From contig MTNI01000161.1 of the NCBI GenBank assembly GCA_002011415.1, positions 1 through 11,593 of the forward strand: a stretch of 11,593 nt of DNA, read 5' to 3'. The stretch is from Candidatus Acetothermia bacterium JdFR-47 (GTDB lineage Bacteria; Bipolaricaulota; Bipolaricaulia; Bipolaricaulales; Bipolaricaulaceae). Below the pieces are notes generated by a model that was not told the DNA's origin, did not search any database, and worked only from the letters and a program-made list of their open reading frames with translations. Shown piece after piece: positions 7,440 to 11,593 of this stretch; the first letter of the stretch is position 1; each line of letters begins with the position of its first letter. A program made the position numbers and the translations under genes.

Positions 7440-10022
7440 CAACTCACCTCCTTGGATCTCTAAAAGTACCTCGCAAGCCACGTCAAAAGGGCTGTAGGGT
7501 GAATCTCCCTCGTTTTCACGGCCGTATTCCTTGTAGAAGTAAGCGCCGGCCAGAGGGTCCACGTTCAAGCGTTCCAGTCGCCTGGCGATATCTTTGTCCT
7601 TGTTGGGCCGCAGCCTGGCGGTTATCGTCCACAGGGCAGCACTCAGGTCCAGCACCGTCTCCAATCCGCTGCGCTGTCCTAGCTCACGCCCGTAGAGTGA
7701 TGCGACGTCAGTGCGTCCGCCCAACAGGCCGCGCAGCGCTGGCGGCGGGCTATCCAACGTGATCGTCGCCTTCAGATCGGCAGGGTTGGTCACAAGTAGG
7801 TAGGGCCGCTCGGTGACATAGACCTTGCAACTAGTCAGCCCGCTGATAATCGTCGCTGCGAACAGCGCCTTGGCCCAAGCCTCGGTACGAGTGGCGATGC
7901 GGGTATCGTCACGCTCCTGATCTCGGGCGGCTTTCTCCCAAACGACGAGATAGTAGTGAGGCTCGGCCCGAATGGGGCTGGTGTGCAGCCGCTCGCCCAC
8001 GTAGTCCCGACCGCCCCACTCGGCGATCCTGGCTGCCTCGCGATCCAGCACCTCCATCAGATCTTCCACCCAGTAGGGATCGAATTCCCGACGCTCCAGC
8101 CAGAGCCGGGGTGCGCTGGGGGCATCCTTGCCGTAGTCGCGCACCGGCAGGTTAGTCACGCGCTGGAATTGATCGAGCAAGGGTTGGAACAATCTCAAGT
8201 GCTCCGGCGTGAAGGAGAAGGTCGGCAGGATGTACAGGTAGATACGGTACGAGGTCCCGTAGCTGGCGTTCCTCGGCAATCCCAGGCCCAGCAACTTGCG
8301 GAAAATGAACTCCAGATGGCAGAGGGGACACCAGGGACGGTTCTTGCCAGGTGCTTCCTGAGCTGGCAGCACGCGATTGGAGAAGATCCGCCCAAAGTCA
8401 TCCAAGATTCCTGTACGCAGATCTTGCACGTACTCGCTTTGCCGGTTACACAGCGAACATATTTGGCCAGAGTGGCCCTTTTTCTTGGGCCGACTGTAGG
8501 CCGCCAACGCGTCATCACTCAAGTGGACCTCTGGCGCAAAGGAGAGGTAAAGGTGCTCCTTTAGGTAATCCGTCAGGTCCTGGCGGAACCCCAATCTGGC
8601 CACGACGGCCTGCCGCCCGGCGTGGGTATCGAGTTGCTGTATTGCTGCCAGGGTATGCTCGTGTAGCCTTTTCATCACCTCTTCCGGCGATAGCGTCTCG
8701 GCCGGTCGGTCGGCGAAGGCGTCGCTTTTTAGGAAGTGATAGGCAATTGGCGCTACATACTTGCCAGGAAACCCTCTTTCCCAAATGGCAGCTATTTGGC
8801 GGAGGTTGTTCGCAACTTTGGATGGGACGGGAAACGCGGCCAACAGCCATTCCACTGGACTTTCAGGACTCAGTCTATGCACTATGTTGTTTGCATAAAT
8901 TAAGTATGACCGCACCCGATCCCAATGGTCTAGGAAGACGTCCGGCTGATGGAGATCTATCTCCAGGTGTCGGGCCACGGTTTCGGCATCATCCCAGCCC
9001 TGGGGCACGTCCTGCTTGCTCAGCAACGAATCAATATCGTCTCTGATCTGTTTTCCTCTGCTCCCACTGGCCCGCTCCTGGGCAATCTCCAGCAATGTGC
9101 CCACGTCGGCAAAGCTATAGACAAAGTCCTCAAAATCGTAGCGCGTCTTGCGCAGGCCGGTCAGGGCCGCTTCTTTTGCTCCGATGCCGGAGCACTGAGT
9201 CAGTACAGCCAATATGCTATCAATCACCCCTTGTATGAACTTTTCGCGGTTTGAGGACTCAACCTGGGCTGGTCCCAGATACAGAGTCCCCGTGGCGAAA
9301 TAAAGCAGTGGGAAAAAGTCACATTCTTGCTCTAGCTTTTTTGCCACTGCCTGGTGGATAGTAGTGGTCAGCACTCCTCGCACGTCTTTGATCTCGTGGT
9401 AGTAAAGCGCGTATTGGCCCGGTGGACTCTTAGGAGCGAAGGCCGGCCCTAAGTCAGCTAGATAGCCTTTTAGTGAATCCATTGCCTCAGCTGGTGTCTT
9501 GATCGAGGCAAGGGTGTCAGCTATTCGCACCCACAGCCATAGCCGCGTGGCACCTGCTTCCTCACTCACTAACAAGTCACCCTGTTTGGGACTGCGCTTG
9601 TGGACATTGGCCGCCCGCATGAGATGCTCATCCAGCTCGGCAAACTCATCCAACCCCAACCGCTTATATTCCTGACGTATTCGCTCCAACGGAATGCTAA
9701 ATTCCCCTTCGGCAAGCCTTTCGTAGTCAGCAGCCTTGTGTACCTCATGGACGGTGAATAGCGCTAGTGCCTTGCGGAATGTCTCCTCATTCAAGCCGGG
9801 TATACACACGTCGCGATCGATAAGAAACTTGACCAGTTGTGCAAAGCCGAACACCCCGTTGATGATGTGCGCTAGGTGAGATTGCTCAGGTAAATGGGGA
9901 TAATTTGGTCCGCCTTTAACAAGGGTGAGATGGTATCCCAAGCGCAGCATTGCCGGGACAACCTGCTCCACATACTCGTCAAGAATACATTTCACACGAT
10001 CCGCAGTGAGCTTCACTGTCAT
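6933..10022 (-). CDS. cas10d: Type I-D large subunit Cas10d (Csc3) with N-terminal HD-like nuclease domain
   Basis: Cas10d (1029 aa from this ATG) is the large subunit of the I-D effector. It reads the PAM and carries the nuclease that I-D Cas3 lacks. The N-terminus holds an HD-like domain: H49 and H52 in SHLAH, H92-E93 in TVHEVHK (glutamate where HD proteins have aspartate), and D169 in RIADTLAS. A zinc ribbon follows (C522, C525, C565, C568). The palm domain has no GGDD; its turn reads TNPADL near 744-750, so it should not make cyclic oligoadenylate, as expected for I-D. The last 168 residues are probably also made as a separate Cas11d. Start: a TTG at 10043 opens a near-duplicate MTVKL; neither candidate has a well-spaced ribosome site, so the start is uncertain by 7 residues. 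Confidence 0.94.
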   Translation of the reverse strand: MTVKLTADRVKCILDEYVEQVVPAMLRLGYHLTLVKGGPNYPHLPEQSHLAHIINGVFGFAQLVKFLIDRDVCIPGLNEETFRKALALFTVHEVHKAADYERLAEGEFSIPLERIRQEYKRLGLDEFAELDEHLMRAANVHKRSPKQGDLLVSEEAGATRLWLWVRIADTLASIKTPAEAMDSLKGYLADLGPAFAPKSPPGQYALYYHEIKDVRGVLTTTIHQAVAKKLEQECDFFPLLYFATGTLYLGPAQVESSNREKFIQGVIDSILAVLTQCSGIGAKEAALTGLRKTRYDFEDFVYSFADVGTLLEIAQERASGSRGKQIRDDIDSLLSKQDVPQGWDDAETVARHLEIDLHQPDVFLDHWDRVRSYLIYANNIVHRLSPESPVEWLLAAFPVPSKVANNLRQIAAIWERGFPGKYVAPIAYHFLKSDAFADRPAETLSPEEVMKRLHEHTLAAIQQLDTHAGRQAVVARLGFRQDLTDYLKEHLYLSFAPEVHLSDDALAAYSRPKKKGHSGQICSLCNRQSEYVQDLRTGILDDFGRIFSNRVLPAQEAPGKNRPWCPLCHLEFIFRKLLGLGLPRNASYGTSYRIYLYILPTFSFTPEHLRLFQPLLDQFQRVTNLPVRDYGKDAPSAPRLWLERREFDPYWVEDLMEVLDREAARIAEWGGRDYVGERLHTSPIRAEPHYYLVVWEKAARDQERDDTRIATRTEAWAKALFAATIISGLTSCKVYVTERPYLLVTNPADLKATITLDSPPPALRGLLGGRTDVASLYGRELGQRSGLETVLDLSAALWTITARLRPNKDKDIARRLERLNVDPLAGAYFYKEYGRENEGDSPYSPFDVACEVLLEIQGGELMDLVERIASKSLEIALPLGTSGRGKARRYELVFREAVSAMRKAQQMIPEVRQAAVSGRRPSDQSITELKRLAAGTLLKGLERRQETRRGEIFVRAWGDELSRLVGEFVDILVDDLYLGRAGGSFARFLRLENSLANGIYYYTDRNLSQLWEEHKQQKTASEAASQTEH
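7444..7453 (-). promoter_or_regulatory. Internal Shine-Dalgarno within cas10d for Cas11d
   Basis: The minus strand reads AAGGAGGTGA then GTTG then ATG. The core GGAGG is 7 nt from the ATG at 7439. It matches the anti-Shine-Dalgarno of 16S rRNA over ten bases and is stronger than the sites of several genuine genes in this operon, including cas10d itself, cas6 and cas2. Confidence 0.8.
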
Positions 10023-10078
10023 TCCTAAAAGTTTAACAGTCAATACCTGCGTAATTGCGCTAATTTACTTTTGACTCG
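10023..10078 (-). promoter_or_regulatory. AT-rich gap between the WYL gene and cas10d, possible operator or promoter
   Basis: This 56-bp gap is AT-rich compared with its surroundings. It contains an imperfect palindrome at 10051-10068 (GTAATTGCGCTAATTTAC; outer four pairs match). A TTGACT starts at the alternative TTG codon at 10043 but has no good -10 partner. The gap is short enough for read-through from the regulator gene. Whether the palindrome is an operator is a guess from position. Confidence 0.25.
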
Positions 10079-11077
10079 TTAACTAGCCCCTCTGATGCGG
10101 GGAAAAGAGCTATATACTTCAACCATCGCCTTGGCTTCCTTTCGCATCATGTCCACCAATTCTCTAGGTTCGAGAACCTGGCAGTGACGTCCATACCGTA
10201 AGAGCTTCGTCATCGCCTCGAACAGGCTCCCCGCCTCGCCGGTGACGATCACCGAGCCGTCATCCTGTCTCTCCTCCCGCTGGTTCCGAAACCGCACGCT
10301 GGCCCCAAACCGGGCGATCTCTGGGGAAAGGCGATAACGGATCGCAACGGTCCGCCCGATCCCCTCTCGCGGAGTGAACACGTCGGGGAGAATTCGCGCC
10401 GACCCGGGGACAATCCGGTCTACTCGATAGGGATAGACTTTTCCAGTTTTCAGATTGTAGCCTTCAAAGTAGAGATGCCCGTCCCGGTACTCCAAGTTGT
10501 ACGGCTCTACACGGTGACGCTTGGGCTCGGCTGTCTCTGGCTGTTTGGGGGAACGGTACAAGAACTCAAGCACCTGATGCCGATCGATAGCCTTCTCCAC
10601 AGTGACAAGGCTGTTCTTACTAAACCACCAGTGATCTGCCGGAGCAACGGCCAGACGAGGGAGGGGTTCACGGTCGAGCTTCCTACGGACCTCTTCTGGA
10701 AGTCGGGCACTCAGGTCACCAATCAGCGCCTCCACCCGCTCCTGATGAGGTAGCCCTCGGAAGGTAGCCTTGAGCAATGCCAATGCTTCGAGTGCCGGCC
10801 GGCTCAAATGGAGCTGTAACACAGGATGGTCAAGTCGCTCTAATCGGTAGGTCCCCCGCGCGCGACAAAACCGAATGTAAAAACCTAAGTCCCGAAGCAA
10901 ACGAATGTCCCTCGCGAAACTATCAAATGGGCTACATTCGTAGGCCTCTTCGACAGTAGCACGTACATGACGAATGAGCTCAGCCCGGGTGGCCTCCCCC
11001 TTTACTAGTCTTCCCAACATCGCCAGCGCCCGGGCAAATACAATCCGGCTACTTCGACTGCCTAATTGGCCTTCCAT
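10079..11077 (-). CDS. WYL-domain transcriptional regulator linked to the cas operon
   Basis: This 332-aa protein has the three-part layout of WYL regulators. A winged helix-turn-helix lies at about residues 10-80, ending in LRDLGFYIRFCRARGTYRL. The WYL domain is at about 158-228, with HLYFEGYN in place of the name-giving motif and YPYRVDRI after it. A C-terminal WCX extension is at about 242-317 (RYRLSPEIARFGAS...). WYL domains are Sm-like folds thought to sense nucleic acids or nucleotides. WYL proteins beside type I-D operons are known, and one in Synechocystis (Sll7009) is a negative regulator of its I-D CRISPR RNA. Here the gene is the first of the set and likely controls the operon. Start: ATG at 11077, or TTG at 11092; neither has a clear ribosome site. 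Confidence 0.88.
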   Translation of the reverse strand: MEGQLGSRSSRIVFARALAMLGRLVKGEATRAELIRHVRATVEEAYECSPFDSFARDIRLLRDLGFYIRFCRARGTYRLERLDHPVLQLHLSRPALEALALLKATFRGLPHQERVEALIGDLSARLPEEVRRKLDREPLPRLAVAPADHWWFSKNSLVTVEKAIDRHQVLEFLYRSPKQPETAEPKRHRVEPYNLEYRDGHLYFEGYNLKTGKVYPYRVDRIVPGSARILPDVFTPREGIGRTVAIRYRLSPEIARFGASVRFRNQREERQDDGSVIVTGEAGSLFEAMTKLLRYGRHCQVLEPRELVDMMRKEAKAMVEVYSSFPRIRGAS

Positions 11078-11109
11078 GCCATTCTGATTCAAAAATCTTT
11101 TCTGTCACC

Positions 11110-11139
11110 ATCGTAATGGAATTCGCCCCAGTCCGGCAA
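11110..11139 (-). promoter_or_regulatory. Weak candidate promoter upstream of the WYL gene
   Basis: On the minus strand TTGCCG (11134-11139) is followed after 18 bp by TACGAT (11110-11115); each box matches four of six sigma-70 consensus bases. It lies 18 to 33 bp before the candidate start codons and is the only promoter-like pair I noticed upstream of the operon. It could be chance. Confidence 0.25.
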
Positions 11140-11294
11140 CCAAAGCTGGTGTAGCTGGCCATCCAGGGTAGTGTCTCACGGAGTGTGTCCGGTCTAGGGG
11201 CACGGTGACCTTCCTGGAAAAAGCAAAAAGCAAGGAGGAGAAAGGGAAGACCACCATGCCTCTTTGTCGGTCGTACTTAACGGGATACTACCGG

Positions 11295-11360
11295 CCAGCC
11301 AAACGGGTACTAGTGCCTACTGAGAACGAACGCGATCTGGCGGATGTCCCTGATGAGGTC
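11295..11360 (+). pseudogene. Short remnant of the C-terminus of bacterial Lon protease
   Basis: The plus strand encodes RVLVPTENERDLADVPDEV, which closely follows the pattern near the end of bacterial Lon (E. coli: RVLIPFENKRDLEEIPDNV). In Lon this lies in the proteolytic domain, after the catalytic lysine helix. Here the match spans only about 20 residues. Upstream the expected GGxKEK and AAHRAG motifs are absent, and downstream the HxDEVL-type tail is missing; the frame ends at a stop at 11417. It is therefore a fragment left by deletion or insertion, not a working gene. The resemblance is from memory of the family, and a chance match of this quality seems unlikely. Confidence 0.5.
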
Positions 11361-11365
11361 AGCGG

Positions 11366-11455
11366 AGAGATGTGTCCGACTGAAACGGCTTCAAGGGATG
11401 CGGGGAGAAAAGGGTAGCTGGGACTTGCCCCGGCGCGCGCCTCCAGAGATGTGTC
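11366..11455 (+). repeat. Pair of 11-bp direct repeats
   Basis: AGAGATGTGTC occurs exactly at 11366-11376 and 11445-11455. A related stretch, CGGAGTGTGTCCG, lies at 11179-11191, and the copy at 11363-11379 reads CGGAGAGATGTGTCCGA. They may be relics of mobile-element ends or chance. Confidence 0.35.
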
Positions 11456-11593
11456 TACGTGGCATGGCAGCTTTACACCGCTGCTTCGGCAAGTATGTAG
11501 GCATGCTTTTAATGCCTCCTTAAGCAGGGAGAGCGCCAATCCCAGTTAAAGGTGGCCGTGAAAGTTCTACATTCGGTCAGGTCAGCACCACCA

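Larger units (their letters stand above)
11093..11593. other. Non-coding mosaic region upstream of the operon
   Basis: About 500 bp with no intact gene. It holds the candidate promoter, a Lon-like remnant at 11295-11360, short direct repeats, and a 6-bp hairpin at 11499-11517 (AGGCAT, loop of 7, ATGCCT) that lacks a T-run and so is not a convincing terminator. A plus-strand frame from GTG 11205 or ATG 11256, with a Shine-Dalgarno-like AAGGAGG at 11232-11238, ends at 11417 and contains the Lon remnant. The mixture suggests a boundary built by insertions and deletions where the CRISPR locus joins other DNA. Confidence 0.5.

Noticed and set aside
8351..9046. A 231-codon open frame on the plus strand opposite cas10d
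   Set aside because: It is antisense to a clearly recognisable gene, has no recognisable domain, and is of the kind that GC-rich coding sequence produces by chance. The same holds for 7956-8564 and 6346-6834.
11499..11517. Possible rho-independent terminator (AGGCAT/ATGCCT hairpin)
   Set aside because: The stem is only 6 bp and no T-run follows on either strand.
11550..11593. CCA-like end at the right edge as a tRNA or tmRNA
   Set aside because: No T-loop consensus or matching acceptor stem could be found in the preceding bases.

Overview
The window carries one nearly complete type I-D CRISPR-Cas locus. All of its genes lie on the minus strand and read right to left toward a CRISPR repeat at the left edge. 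In transcription order they are: a WYL-domain regulator, cas10d (csc3) with a nested cas11d, csc2 (cas7d), csc1 (cas5d), cas3 helicase, cas6, cas4, cas1 and cas2. A leader-like gap and the first repeat of an array follow; the rest of the array lies outside the window. The type I-D call rests on the Csc1/Csc2/Cas10d trio and on a Cas3 with helicase motifs but no N-terminal HD nuclease, the HD-like domain sitting instead at the N-terminus of Cas10d.

The host is probably a bacterium with moderately high GC. Purine-rich Shine-Dalgarno sites precede most genes, and a scrap of bacterial Lon protease lies at the right end. This fits Firmicutes-like or Chloroflexi-like lineages, but the sequence does not decide the taxon.

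Layout. 1-37: one CRISPR repeat, oriented leftward. 38-269: leader or intergenic sequence without a convincing gene. 270-2987: cas2, cas1, cas4 and cas6, each joined to the next by a 4-bp ATGA overlap, so adaptation and crRNA processing are translationally coupled. 3019-10022: cas3, csc1, csc2 and cas10d, the interference module, with gaps of about 10 to 30 bp. 10079-11077: the WYL regulator, co-directional and close upstream of cas10d. 11093-11593: non-coding mosaic with a short remnant of the Lon C-terminus and small direct repeats.

How the genes work together (family knowledge). Cas4, Cas1 and Cas2 select and integrate spacers at the leader end. Cas6 cuts the array transcript 3' of the repeat hairpin and leaves an ATTGAAAC handle. 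Csc1, multiple Csc2, Cas10d and Cas11d form the crRNA-guided complex. Cas3 unwinds the target and the Cas10d HD domain degrades it. The WYL protein probably controls expression.

The most notable points are a consensus-grade internal Shine-Dalgarno plus in-frame ATG inside cas10d, predicting a separately translated 168-aa Cas11d, and an apparent HD to HE change in the Cas10d nuclease motif. I see no wholly new system here; the locus is a recognisable I-D system with some unusual details.
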